DNA of 64,000 bases from Tepidiformaceae bacterium (GCA_958295975.1 OY282446.1:1465289-1529288); one strand, 5' to 3'. Positions 48,642 through 60,356 are shown, counted from the first letter of the stretch. Program-made: numbers and translations. The notes: a model not told the origin generated them from the letters alone.

Positions 48642-49406
48642 ATGAGGCCGTTCATCCTCATGCACGGGCCGCTGATCGGCCCCTTCACCTGGATCCACGT
48701 CGCCGCCGAACTGCGCAAGCTGGGGGCCGTGGCGGTGGTGCCCGCCCTCACCGCCCCCGCCGCGCGCGAGGGAACCTACTGGGAGCACCACTGCAAGGAG
48801 TTCGCCCTCGAATTCGCCGGCGTCACCCTCGACCTCGATCGCGCCGTGCTGGTCGGCCACGGCGGCGCCGGACCGCTCCTGCCCCAGCTGGGCCGGCGGC
48901 TGGAACGCGGCCCCGCCGCCTACCTGCTGGTCGACTCCGACCTCCCCCGCGACGGCGCCAGCCGCTTCGACCTCTTCGCCAACGAGGCGCACGTCGAGGA
49001 ATTCCGGCGGGCGGCGGTCGAACCCTCCTCCCCGCGCGGCAGGCTGGCCCCCCAGCCCGGCATCGAACCCGCCGACGGGACCGTGCGCGAATGGCCCCTC
49101 GACCTGCTGCGCGAGGCGCTCGCGAAGACGCCCGACAACATGGCGGACGTGCAGTCCACGGTCTTCGCGGGCAAGCGCCCCACGCCCATCGGCGTGCTGG
49201 AGGAGCCCCTGCCCGTGCCCGCCGACTGGCCCGAGGCGCCCGCGGGCTACCTCCACCTCTCGCCGACCTACGACGGGGCGGCGGCGGAGGCGCGCGCGCG
49301 TGGCTGGCCGGTGCGCGAGCTGCGCTCGAGCCACGTGCAGATGCTGCTGGACCCGGAGCCGTTCGCGCGCGAGCTGGCGGCCTTCGCGGAAACGCTGGCG
49401 GGGTAG
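48642..49406 (+). CDS. Alpha/beta-hydrolase-like protein lacking the nucleophile Ser
   Basis: 254 residues with a GGAGG upstream. The N-terminal MHGPLIGPFTW resembles the oxyanion-hole strand; the elbow that should read GHSxG is GHGGAG, so Ser is replaced by Gly. A late His in SSHVQML fits the catalytic His position. It could be a non-catalytic binding protein or use another mechanism. Preceded by a TAGAAT box at 48599-48604. Confidence 0.7.
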   Translation: MRPFILMHGPLIGPFTWIHVAAELRKLGAVAVVPALTAPAAREGTYWEHHCKEFALEFAGVTLDLDRAVLVGHGGAGPLLPQLGRRLERGPAAYLLVDSDLPRDGASRFDLFANEAHVEEFRRAAVEPSSPRGRLAPQPGIEPADGTVREWPLDLLREALAKTPDNMADVQSTVFAGKRPTPIGVLEEPLPVPADWPEAPAGYLHLSPTYDGAAAEARARGWPVRELRSSHVQMLLDPEPFARELAAFAETLAG

Positions 49407-49420
49407 GGGTTAGCAACACG

Positions 49421-51313
49421 ATGACTCGCTCCGTCGCCTCGCCGCTGCTTGATCGTCTGGTTGACCGGCTCCATGACAAAGAAGCTCTCGACCTTGAGTT
49501 CAAGTCCGCGCGAGGCGGCATTGGCAAGTCGATCTGGGATACTGTGAGCGCGTTCGCAAACACGAACGGCGGCTGGCTGGTCTTGGGCGTGTCCGATGAC
49601 CGCGAGTTGGTCGGTGTTGGGGACGGCGAGGAGCGCTCGAAGCAATTTCTTGACCTGCTTCGCAACCGCTCGAAGATCAGTTTCCCGGTGTGCGGTGCGA
49701 ACGATATTGAGATCAGGCATATGGACGGAAATACTCTTGTTGTGATTCGGGTTCCGGCGGCAGCACGAAGTGATCGTCCTGTGTATATCGGTGGAAATCC
49801 GTATGATGGCACGTTCGTGCGGCGTGGAGAGAGCGACTATCGCTGTACGAAGCCGGAAGTTGACCGCATGATGCGTGAAGCCTCGGATGTCGCTGCTGAT
49901 TCAACGGTGCTGCCATACCTCGGCCTTTCGGACCTCGATGAAGCGTCGCTATCCAGCTATCGGAGACGTTATCAGACTCAGAACCCCACCTCTCCGCTCT
50001 TGGGGCATGGCGACGTTAACTTTCTGCGCTCCGTTGGGGGATGGCGCCATGATCGCGAGCAAGGCACAGAGGGATTGACGGTCGCCGGGTTACTCCTTCT
50101 GGGGACTAGCGAGGCTATCCGTGAATGGCGGGGCCGTCACTTGATCGATTATCAGCTTCGTGGTGAGGACGGTACGGAAGAACGCTGGCTCCACCGCATC
50201 GTTTGGGAAGGGAATCTTCTTGGTGCATGGGACATGCTGCTGGCTAGGCTGACCGAAGACATCGACGTTCCTTTCCAGTTGTCCGGTGCGACACGCCAAG
50301 AATCAACTCCGGTGCATGCTGCCATGCGTGAAGCGCTTGCCAACCTGTTGGTTCATGCGGACTATTCCGAACCCGTTGCCTCACTAGTGCTTCAATCTCC
50401 ATCTGAATGTCTCTTCCGGAATCCTGGAAGTTCCCGAGTCCATCCCTCCGATCTATACAGGGAGAATCGATCAGATCCGCGAAATCAGACCCTCGTGCGA
50501 ATGTTCCGCCTGATCGGACTCGCCGAGGAGGCAGGAACGGGGATTCCCGCCATCCTCAGGGCGTGGCGTGAACTTGGGTACCGATTTCCGGAGTTCCAGT
50601 CGCTCACGGAGCGCTATGAGTTCACACTAACCTTGCGTTACATCCATATGATCTCCGAGGCTGACCGGAACTGGCTGGAGGCGTTGGGAGGCGGGTGGAG
50701 CGAGTCCGAGCAGCTCGCCTTGGTTATGGCCCGTCACGAGGAGACCATTGACAACGAACGGCTGCGTGGTTTGGCGGGCCTGCACCCGGCGGATGCGACC
50801 AAGGTGCTTGTGGGACTTAGGGATGCCGGGGGCTTGACCATGGAGGGTAGGCGTCGCGGGGCACGATACAGGCTGAGCGACAAGGCACTTGCTCTGATCT
50901 ACGATCCGGGCCTGGGTGATTCCGAGCCGAGGTTAGGTGATTCCGAGTCGAGGTTAGGTGATTCTGGAGCGAGGTTAGGTGATTCCGAGCCGAGCCTAGG
51001 TGATTCCGAGCCGAGCCTAGGTAATTTGCCTTCCCGCCTTAGGGGGTTCACCCCCCAGTTTACGGAGATTATCTATCCACTCCTAGGGCGAGCGAGGGTT
51101 CCCACGCCTGAGCGCGACGCAGTTGTGTTGCGACTCTGTGCAGTGACTCCCCTGTCAACCCGCGAGATTGCCACCCTGTTGGAGCGCAGCCTGGAGACCG
51201 CCCGAACCACGGTCCGCACTCTCGTCGCAGGCGGGAAGCTGAGGCAAATCCACATGGAGCCGAGTCACCCGCACCAGCGCTACCGCACCGTCAGCCCGCC
51301 GGATCAGTCGTAG
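49421..51313 (+). CDS. AlbA_2-domain ATP-binding transcriptional regulator-like protein
   Basis: 630 residues. Residues ~15-160: AlbA_2/'schlafen-like' domain (DLEFKSARGGIGK ... GGWLVLGVSDD). Residues ~230-340: HATPase-like region (REALANLLVHADYS). Then a winged-helix-like part (DNERLRGLAGLHP), a seven-residue tandem repeat linker (LGDSEPR units), and a final helix-turn-helix-like end (STREIATLLERSLETARTTV). GC is lower than average. Proteins of this layout are DNA-binding regulators in accessory regions; some Schlafen-like proteins act in phage defence. No signal for either here. Confidence 0.8.
   Translation: MTRSVASPLLDRLVDRLHDKEALDLEFKSARGGIGKSIWDTVSAFANTNGGWLVLGVSDDRELVGVGDGEERSKQFLDLLRNRSKISFPVCGANDIEIRHMDGNTLVVIRVPAAARSDRPVYIGGNPYDGTFVRRGESDYRCTKPEVDRMMREASDVAADSTVLPYLGLSDLDEASLSSYRRRYQTQNPTSPLLGHGDVNFLRSVGGWRHDREQGTEGLTVAGLLLLGTSEAIREWRGRHLIDYQLRGEDGTEERWLHRIVWEGNLLGAWDMLLARLTEDIDVPFQLSGATRQESTPVHAAMREALANLLVHADYSEPVASLVLQSPSECLFRNPGSSRVHPSDLYRENRSDPRNQTLVRMFRLIGLAEEAGTGIPAILRAWRELGYRFPEFQSLTERYEFTLTLRYIHMISEADRNWLEALGGGWSESEQLALVMARHEETIDNERLRGLAGLHPADATKVLVGLRDAGGLTMEGRRRGARYRLSDKALALIYDPGLGDSEPRLGDSESRLGDSGARLGDSEPSLGDSEPSLGNLPSRLRGFTPQFTEIIYPLLGRARVPTPERDAVVLRLCAVTPLSTREIATLLERSLETARTTVRTLVAGGKLRQIHMEPSHPHQRYRTVSPPDQS
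50912..51025 (+). repeat. 21-bp tandem repeat, 5.4 copies
   Basis: Units encode LGDSEPR, LGDSESR, LGDSGAR, LGDSEPS, LGDSEPS and LGN. The copies differ by few bases, so this is a young repeat producing a flexible acidic linker between two domains of the regulator. Confidence 0.85.
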
Positions 51314-51322
51314 CCGTAGCCC

Positions 51323-52558
51323 TCAGGCCCCGAAGTCCCAGGACATGCCGTCGCGGTAGCGCGCCAGCACCCGCTTGGCGATGACGATGCGGTGCACCTC
51401 GTCCGGACCGTCCAGGATGCGCAGCGTGCGCGCCCCACGGTACATCGCCTCCAGCGGCGTGTCCCCCGACACGCCCTTCGCCCCGTACACCTGGATGGCG
51501 CGGTCCACCACGCGCTCGAAGGCGGCGGGCACCGCGACCTTGATGGCCGAGATGTCGGCGCGCGCGTCCACGCCCGCGTCGATGCGCTCCGCGCAGTGGA
51601 TGGTCATCAGCCGCGCCGCCTGGATGTCGATGTAGGAATCGGCGATGAAGCCCTGCACGAACTGCTTGTCGCGCATCGGCCCGCCGTGCACGTCGCGCGT
51701 CATCACGCGCTTCAGCATGAGGTCGAAGGCGCGCCACATCTGGCCGATGGAGTTCATGCAGTGGAACACGCGCCCCGCGCCCAGCCGGTCCTGCGCCGCC
51801 TGGTGGCCGGAACCCGTGCGCCCCAGCTGGTTGGTGACGGGCACGCGCACGTTGTCGTAGACGATCTCGCAATGGTCGCCGTCGTGGCCCCACACGGGCA
51901 CGCTGCGCACGATGGTGAAGCCGGGCGCGTCCGTGGGCACGATGATCTGCGTCATGCGGTCGCGCGCGCCGCCCTCTCCGTCCTCCTCCTGCGTGCGGCA
52001 CATGACGATGGCAAAGGCCGCGCGGCGCGCCCCGGAGGTGAACCACTTGCGCCCGTTGATGACCCACTCGTCGCCGTCGCGCACGGCCCGCGTCTGGATG
52101 GAATACGGGTCGGAGCCCGGCTGGTCCGGCTCGGTCATGGAGTAGCAGGAGCGGATCTCGCCGCGCACGGACGGCTCCAGCCAGCGCCGCTTCTGCTCCT
52201 CCGTGCCGTACTTCACGAGGATGGTCTGGTTCCCCGAATCGGGCGCGACCACCCCGAAGAGGGGGTTGGAGAGGGGGCTCCAGGCGAGCACCTCGTTCAT
52301 GTAGGCGTGGTTGAGGAAGCCCGCGCCCATGCCCCCGTACTCGCGCGGCAGGTGGGGTGCCCACAGGCCCTCGGCCCTGGTCCGCTCGCGGATGCGCGCG
52401 CGCAGCGCCTCCGCATCGTCGTCGTCGCGCCGCAGCGCGTCCTCGTTGGGGATGATCTCCCCCGTGACGATGGCGGCCGTGCGCCGGCGGATGTCGTTGA
52501 TCCCCTCGCCGAGCGCGGGATTGTCGGCGACGGCCAGCGTGATCGCGTCCGCGTCCAT
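51323..52558 (-). CDS. Acyl-CoA dehydrogenase-family protein
   Basis: 411 residues, complete. FAD/substrate motifs YSMTEPDQPGSDP and INGRKWFTSGARRA; C-terminal bundle KFQ-type ends with VYGAKGVSGDTPLEAMYRGA (FAD-binding glycine stretch) and RILDGPDEVHR. The catalytic-base position varies in this family and I cannot fix it. Intact, unlike the copy at 16714-17874. Converges with the regulator gene. -10 TAGACT lies ~35 nt upstream (leadered). Confidence 0.9.
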   Translation of the reverse strand: MDADAITLAVADNPALGEGINDIRRRTAAIVTGEIIPNEDALRRDDDDAEALRARIRERTRAEGLWAPHLPREYGGMGAGFLNHAYMNEVLAWSPLSNPLFGVVAPDSGNQTILVKYGTEEQKRRWLEPSVRGEIRSCYSMTEPDQPGSDPYSIQTRAVRDGDEWVINGRKWFTSGARRAAFAIVMCRTQEEDGEGGARDRMTQIIVPTDAPGFTIVRSVPVWGHDGDHCEIVYDNVRVPVTNQLGRTGSGHQAAQDRLGAGRVFHCMNSIGQMWRAFDLMLKRVMTRDVHGGPMRDKQFVQGFIADSYIDIQAARLMTIHCAERIDAGVDARADISAIKVAVPAAFERVVDRAIQVYGAKGVSGDTPLEAMYRGARTLRILDGPDEVHRIVIAKRVLARYRDGMSWDFGA

Positions 52559-52611
52559 GGGCGTTCCCTCGCGGCCCCGGTGGGGGCGGAGCGCAGTCTA
52601 CGCGGAAGCAG

Positions 52612-53241
52612 TCAGGCGTGGCGCTCCACCCAGCGCCCGCGGAAGAGCAGCAGGTCGCCGGAGCGCACGGAGACGCGGGCGGGCGAGCGCGCGATCTCGT
52701 TGTGCACCCCGCGAGCGCCGAACGCGAGCGCCGCATCCCGCAGCTCCCAGCGCAGGCCGCTCGTGGTCACGCCCTCGCAGCGCCCGGCCGCCACGAGCGA
52801 GACGACCGTGCCCGGCGGACCCTCCACCACGGCCTCGCTGTCGACCAGCTCGACCGCGAAGCGCTCGTCGACCATGCGCACGCGCGCGCGCCGCCCGAAG
52901 CGCACGAGCGCGCCGGGGTTGGCGAAGGCGTGGTCGGCGCGCCCCCCGCCCGCCCCCGCGACGTCGATGGCGTCGCAGCCCGCCGCGATGCACCAGGCCA
53001 CCGCCTTCTCGAGGTCGGTCGCCTCCGGATCGGGGTCGGGGCGCAGGCGCTCGGGGGGGATGGCGTCGCGGGCCGCGCCGAGCGAATCGAGGTCGCCCAC
53101 CACCGCGTCCGGCATGGCGCCGAGCGCGAGCGCCGCCCGCGCCCCCCCGTCGGCGGCCACGAGCAGGTCCGCGCCCGCGCGCAACTCCGCGAAGAGCGCG
53201 GCGGACGGGGGATCGCCGTTGGCGAGCACGAGTGCGCGCAT
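52612..53241 (-). CDS. Thiamine pyrophosphokinase
   Basis: 209 residues from ATG 53241. The catalytic domain shows ADGGA, VGDLDS and ATDLEKAVAW, then a C-terminal thiamine-binding domain (GTVVSLVAAG, TTSGLRWEL, GVHNE). This enzyme makes ThDP from thiamine and ATP, and would serve the ThDP enzyme elsewhere in the window. The large in-frame extension to 53556 overlaps the next gene antisense and is unlikely. Confidence 0.9.
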   Translation of the reverse strand: MRALVLANGDPPSAALFAELRAGADLLVAADGGARAALALGAMPDAVVGDLDSLGAARDAIPPERLRPDPDPEATDLEKAVAWCIAAGCDAIDVAGAGGGRADHAFANPGALVRFGRRARVRMVDERFAVELVDSEAVVEGPPGTVVSLVAAGRCEGVTTSGLRWELRDAALAFGARGVHNEIARSPARVSVRSGDLLLFRGRWVERHA

Positions 53242-53301
53242 CCGCCCAAGGGGAACGGACGCGCGCGCTCGTGTCAAAGTGGCGGGCGCGCGCGGAGCGC
53301 G

Positions 53302-53307
53302 TAGAAT
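53302..53307 (+). promoter_or_regulatory. -10 box of leaderless promoter (TAGAAT)
   Basis: TAGAAT ends 6 nt before the ATG at 53314. Confidence 0.5.
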
Positions 53308-53313
53308 CGCGCC

Positions 53314-53622
53314 ATGGCCGTCACCGCCGCCGACCGCGACCGCATCCGCGCGCAGCTGGCGCTCATCCCGCGCCTGCGGGGCACGGGCCCCAACCCCTTC
53401 GAATACGACCAGTGGGACGCGCGCACGGGCGAGGTGCTGGCCGCCGCCTTCGGGGCCGAATCGGGCGTGCTGGCGCGCTACGAGCGCGAGGTGCGCACGG
53501 GCGGACGCGTGGCGGGCGTGCGCGGCAACGCCGCCAACATGACGCTCAACATCCACGGCCAGTGGGGCATCCTCGAGCGGCTGGACCGCGCCGAGGCCCT
53601 CCTGCGCGAGCTGGCGGGGTAG
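53314..53622 (+). CDS. Hypothetical protein, 102 aa
   Basis: Own leaderless promoter and host-like GC. The sequence (LIPRLRGTGPNPFEYDQWD; AANMTLNIHGQWGILERL) shows no recognised domain; the NPFxYDxW pattern may be useful for searching. It is the last core gene before the Gabija-like pair, which starts 8 nt later. Confidence 0.65.
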   Translation: MAVTAADRDRIRAQLALIPRLRGTGPNPFEYDQWDARTGEVLAAAFGAESGVLARYEREVRTGGRVAGVRGNAANMTLNIHGQWGILERLDRAEALLRELAG

Positions 53623-53630
53623 CGCTCAGG

Positions 53631-55301
53631 ATGAGGATTGTTCGCCTCTCGATCCAAAATTTCAGGGGTATCCGCTCCTTGAAGTGGGATCCGCCCCTTG
53701 GGCTGGTCTGTCTGATCGGGGCGGGTGACTCTGGCAAGACCACCATCTTGGACGCCATCACGCTTGCCCTGTTCCCCCGGAACTGGTTCCAGATTTCTGA
53801 CTCCGACTTTTATCGTGGAGTCACTGAGAGCCTGATCGAAATCGAAGTCACCGTGGCCGATCTTCCTCCTAGCCTGCTTTCCGAGAGGAAGTACGGTTTG
53901 GAGCTCCGTGGGTGGTCCCCCGATGACCAGCTCCGGGATGAACCAGAGAATAACGACACGCCAGTCCTGACAGTTCGCCTGCGGATCGATGAGTCGCTTG
54001 ATCCTGCTTGGCATGTGATTAACAACCGAAATCCCGAGGGCAGAATGATCAGTGCTGCTGATCGTGCCACTATCGGAGTGGTACGATTGAATGAGAATAC
54101 AGCACTGCAGTTGTCTTGGAGGCGAAGCTCCTCTCTGCGAAGATTTTCCGGAATTGAAGATATGGATGGAGTTCTGAACAATGCTCAGAGAATTGCGAAG
54201 AAAGCAATTGCAGCAATGGAGTTTGATGAGCTACAAAATATCGCAGAACAGGTCGGCGAATGGGGAAATATCTACGGATCGTATGCTGACTTGCCGTTGA
54301 ATGTTGGCCTCGATGTCAATATCGGTGCCGGAGACCTACACCTGAAGCAGGCAGGGGGAATAGCGGCGGAAAATCTTGGAATGGGAAGCCGTCGCCTTCT
54401 TGCCCTTGCTATCCAACGCCAAGTCAGTGAAGAATCACTGGTCACACTGGTTGATGAAATTGAAAATGGACTTGAACCTCATCGTCTCCGACACATGGTG
54501 AATCGACTTCAAAAATTACAACACCAAGCCATCTGTACTACTCATTCGACCATTACGGTTGCTGAAATCGGTGTTGAAGGGCTTGCAGTGGTTCAGAAAT
54601 GCAGTGATGGAATAGTCGAAATACACCATCCTGATAAAATCCTGCAGGGCACCGTCCGTTCTATGCCAGAAGCACTCCTCGGTCGGAAGATCATAGTGTG
54701 CGAAGGAAAGACCGAATACGGGATTGCGCGGGGTCTCGTCGAACATTGGGATGAGCTGGAGGAATCTCCCTTGGCCATGCATGGCACTATTTTGGTCGAT
54801 GGTGGAGGATCGTCGGCTCCTGGTAGGGCAGTGCATCTCAAGAAATTAGGATTCACCTGCATCTACTGGGGAGATAGCGACGTTCAAATCAATCCGTCTA
54901 TAGATGATCTTGAGTCGAAAGGTATCGATACTATTGTGTGGGATGGAGAAATGAATACAGAGCAGCGCCTTATGCAAGATGTTAGTGAGAAAATTCTAGA
55001 AAAACTTTGGAGAATAGCCGCTTCAGAAAGAGGAGAGGATGCAGTTTCGGCACACTTGGCCAATGAACTGGGAATTGACCAGAGTGGTCAGCCAAAATCG
55101 TGGAAAGAGTGGTGTGAAAATTATTCCTTGGAACAGTTGCGCAAATCGTTAGGAGATGCTGCACACAAGAAGAAATGGTACAAAAACATCACTGTCGCGA
55201 GGGATATTGGAAGGGCAATCACTGAAGATTTGGAGATGTTTGAAACTACCGATCTTGCACAAAAGATCAGGAAGCTGCGAGAACTTGCCTATGGAGACTA
55301 G
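53631..55301 (+). CDS. GajA-like OLD-family ATPase/TOPRIM endonuclease (Gabija-like)
   Basis: 556 residues (B. cereus GajA is ~578). ATPase domain: Walker A GAGDSGKTT (30-38), signature-like GMGSRRLLALA, Walker B LVTLVDEIENGLEP. TOPRIM domain: VCEGKTEYGIA (Glu), VDGGGSS and GDSDVQ (DxD). This is the OLD-type nuclease architecture of GajA, which nicks DNA when nucleotide levels fall. The next gene is a UvrD-like helicase overlapping its stop by 11 nt, matching the GajAB pair. Low GC, unlike flanks. Assignment rests on architecture and order; a different OLD system is possible. Confidence 0.82.
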   Translation: MRIVRLSIQNFRGIRSLKWDPPLGLVCLIGAGDSGKTTILDAITLALFPRNWFQISDSDFYRGVTESLIEIEVTVADLPPSLLSERKYGLELRGWSPDDQLRDEPENNDTPVLTVRLRIDESLDPAWHVINNRNPEGRMISAADRATIGVVRLNENTALQLSWRRSSSLRRFSGIEDMDGVLNNAQRIAKKAIAAMEFDELQNIAEQVGEWGNIYGSYADLPLNVGLDVNIGAGDLHLKQAGGIAAENLGMGSRRLLALAIQRQVSEESLVTLVDEIENGLEPHRLRHMVNRLQKLQHQAICTTHSTITVAEIGVEGLAVVQKCSDGIVEIHHPDKILQGTVRSMPEALLGRKIIVCEGKTEYGIARGLVEHWDELEESPLAMHGTILVDGGGSSAPGRAVHLKKLGFTCIYWGDSDVQINPSIDDLESKGIDTIVWDGEMNTEQRLMQDVSEKILEKLWRIAASERGEDAVSAHLANELGIDQSGQPKSWKEWCENYSLEQLRKSLGDAAHKKKWYKNITVARDIGRAITEDLEMFETTDLAQKIRKLRELAYGD

Positions 55302-56703
55302 TGCCGAAATGCTTGCGTCGGAGGATCGAGCCTTCGTGATCGCCCCGGCAGGCTGTGGGAAGACGGAGTTGATTGCCCATGCTGTTAACTTGACTGAAGG
55401 TCGAAGCCTCGTCCTCACCCATACGCATTCGGGCGTGAATGCCCTGAGAAATCGCATGCGTCGGCAAGGCGTTCCCCGGCATAAATATCAGATCGACACC
55501 ATCGCTGGATTTGCACTCAAATATGCTAGGTCTTTCCCGTATTTGTCTGGCCTCATCAACACCTCTCCTGTGAAAGGCGAATGGAATCAGGTCTATAGGG
55601 ATGCTATTTCCTTGTCTCGGCATCGTATCTTCGATACTATCCTTCGGAATTCCTATACGGACGTGTATGTGGATGAATATCAGGATTGCCGTACTGATCA
55701 GCATGATATCGTGATGAGAATTGCCAATATTCTTCCGTGTAAGATTCTTGGAGATCCCATGCAAGGAATTTTCGACTTCGCGGGACAAAAAACTGTTGAT
55801 TGGGAACGAGATATCCCTACGAATTTCAAACGACTACCAGCCCTCAGCATTCCGCATCGATGGAAAGATGTGAATGATGATCTTGGTCAGTGGATAACTG
55901 AAATACGTATCAGATTGGACAGAGGTGAGGCAGTGGATCTTCGTGAATCTCCGTGTGAGTGGATTTCCTCAGATCCACAGAATGCTATATTGGAGAGTGC
56001 GAGTCGCAAAAATGGAAGTATTGTTGTGATCGGAAAATGGCCCAAGGAGTGTCACAATCTTGCGAGTCTTCTGCACGGAATATTCAGTTCAATGGAAGAA
56101 TTGGAATGTAACGACCTAATGAATTTCGCTAAGAATCTGGACAGTAATGATTCCGGTTATCGGTGGGCTTCCTTGATGCTACGCTTTGCTTTCTCCTGCT
56201 TCACAAACCTCCAGACTAGGATGAAGGAATTTATAGCATACTATGATTCCGGAAATATTCCGAGCAATAATGAAGTGGGTGTGGACCAAGATGTGATCGA
56301 AGCACTTAATCAACTTGCAGAGAGCCCTGCGGTGGACACACTTATTGCCGTAGCGCATGCTTTTGATCACACTCCTGATGTCCATCTCTACCGTCGTGAA
56401 CTTTGGAGTGAAATGAAAGCCACGTTGAGCTCCTATCAAGATGAAGATACGAACCTGAAGGACGTCGCATGGCGTGTCCGGGATCGCGCCAGAATCCGTG
56501 GACGTCGACTGGAGAATCGCATCGTTTCTAGGACTCTCTTGGTGAAGGGGCTAGAGTTTGATCATGCGATCGTGGATGCGGACAAGCTCACCACCCCAAA
56601 GGAAATGTATGTCGCGATGACGCGCGGGCGACTGAGCCTGACCGTGCTGGCAGAGGATCCGATCCTGAGGATGCCCGCCGCCAACGTGCTGGCCAATCTG
56701 TAG
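55291..56703 (+). CDS. GajB-like UvrD/Rep-family helicase (Gabija-like)
   Basis: 470 residues (GajB is ~494). Motif I APAGCGKTE (18-26), motif II VYVDEYQD, GDPMQGIFDF (Q-motif/III region), LLVKGLEFDHAIV (motif V) and YVAMTRGRLSL (motif VI) all fit a short UvrD-like helicase. Start ATG 55291 lies within the GajA stop region. With GajA-like upstream it completes a Gabija-like antiphage locus. The stop is followed 5 nt later by a duplicated copy of the gyrA promoter region. Confidence 0.82.
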   Translation: METSAEMLASEDRAFVIAPAGCGKTELIAHAVNLTEGRSLVLTHTHSGVNALRNRMRRQGVPRHKYQIDTIAGFALKYARSFPYLSGLINTSPVKGEWNQVYRDAISLSRHRIFDTILRNSYTDVYVDEYQDCRTDQHDIVMRIANILPCKILGDPMQGIFDFAGQKTVDWERDIPTNFKRLPALSIPHRWKDVNDDLGQWITEIRIRLDRGEAVDLRESPCEWISSDPQNAILESASRKNGSIVVIGKWPKECHNLASLLHGIFSSMEELECNDLMNFAKNLDSNDSGYRWASLMLRFAFSCFTNLQTRMKEFIAYYDSGNIPSNNEVGVDQDVIEALNQLAESPAVDTLIAVAHAFDHTPDVHLYRRELWSEMKATLSSYQDEDTNLKDVAWRVRDRARIRGRRLENRIVSRTLLVKGLEFDHAIVDADKLTTPKEMYVAMTRGRLSLTVLAEDPILRMPAANVLANL

Positions 56704-56708
56704 CGGTT

Positions 56709-56772
56709 CGCCCCTGTGGCGCGGGAATGGTGCAATCGCCCTAGCGGTTTCGGGACGCCGCCGCTGGAGCGG
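56709..56772 (+). repeat. Duplicate of gyrA upstream region, copy 1
   Basis: 64 bp, 59 identical to 57438-57501 (five substitutions). Its -10 box reads TGCAAT instead of TACAAT. It directly follows the helicase stop and is not followed by a gyrA-like gene. Confidence 0.85.
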
Positions 56773-56779
56773 GGTAGTG

Positions 56780-57040
56780 CTAGAGAACGCGGAAGCGGTA
56801 GACCGTATCCCAGCCCTGCTGCGGTCCGCTCTTGCCCAGGAACTCCACCCGGGCTTGCTCCCGGAACTTCTGGGTGTCGAGCACTTGGCAGATGGTGATG
56901 GCATCGTCGTAGTGGTCCATGCCCAAGCCGTTGCGGATGTCGCCGACGCGGAACCGCACCTGCGTCTCGCCGTCCTCGCGGGCGATGGCGACATCCCCGC
57001 GACAGTACCGGTGAACCCTGGCCGCGTCCCCGATGGGCAC
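56780..57040 (-). CDS. Hypothetical protein, 86 aa
   Basis: GTG 57040 overlaps the stop of the previous small gene by one base (TAGTG). The product (IGDAARVHRYCRGDVAIARE, DDAITICQVLDTQKFREQ, KSGPQQGWDTVYRFRVL) is mixed alpha/beta and I do not recognise it. Located in a 665-bp cassette between two copies of the gyrA promoter repeat. Confidence 0.5.
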   Translation of the reverse strand: MPIGDAARVHRYCRGDVAIAREDGETQVRFRVGDIRNGLGMDHYDDAITICQVLDTQKFREQARVEFLGKSGPQQGWDTVYRFRVL

Positions 57041-57378
57041 TACGACTCCCCACGCGAGCGCCGCTCCACCGCCTGCTTGTATTCGACGCTGTTCTCGAAC
57101 TGGCCCACAGCCGACCACATATCCTGCCCCACCATGTACAGATCGAAGGCGAGCGCCGTGGCGTCGTCGCGAATGAACATCGGCTTGAGCGGCCTGCGGC
57201 GGCGGAGCGGAAACATACCCCGCAGGAAGCTTCCGGCGAACGAGGAACGTCCGCGCTGCTCCAGGCCGCGCATGAAACGGCGGTGCTGCTCGGCCAGCCG
57301 TTCGAGCTCGGCCAGCGTCGGCGGCTTGCGGGAGGGCGGTTCCCCCGTCAGGTCGGGGAGCTGCTTGCGAAGGGACAT
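57040..57378 (-). CDS. Hypothetical protein, 112 aa
   Basis: From ATG 57378. Basic N-terminus (PPTLAELERLAEQHRRFMRG, PLRRRRPLKPMFIRDD) with a C-terminal AFDLYMVGQDMWSAVGQFEN. No family recognised. It is co-translated with the 86-aa gene; a two-gene toxin-antitoxin-like unit is only a guess from size and coupling. Confidence 0.5.
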   Translation of the reverse strand: MSLRKQLPDLTGEPPSRKPPTLAELERLAEQHRRFMRGLEQRGRSSFAGSFLRGMFPLRRRRPLKPMFIRDDATALAFDLYMVGQDMWSAVGQFENSVEYKQAVERRSRGES

Positions 57379-57437
57379 GCGGCCTCCGTTCGCGCCCATG
57401 ATAGGGCATGGGCGCGGCGCCCGCGACGCCGTCCGCG

Positions 57438-57501
57438 CGCCCCTGCGGCGCGGGAATGGTACAATCGCCATAGCGGTTTCGGGACGTCGCCGCTGGAGTG
57501 G
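57438..57501 (+). repeat. gyrA upstream region, copy 2 (real)
   Basis: 64 bp covering the gyrA promoter and ribosome-binding site, 92% identical to 56709-56772. Confidence 0.85.
57460..57465 (+). promoter_or_regulatory. -10 box of gyrA (TACAAT)
   Basis: TACAAT lies 44 nt before the ATG at 57510, giving a leader that contains GGAG. This is the intact version of the box that is TGCAAT in the upstream copy. Confidence 0.5.
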
Positions 57502-57509
57502 ACGCGCGC

Positions 57510-60353
<2,844 letters not shown>

Positions 60354-60356
60354 CGC

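Noticed and set aside
56780-57378. Assigning the two small genes to a known toxin-antitoxin family
   Set aside because: Size and coupling fit, but no motif is recognisable.
57498-57500. GTG 57498 as gyrA start
   Set aside because: Its G lies within the GGAG ribosome-binding site; ATG 57510 is correctly spaced.
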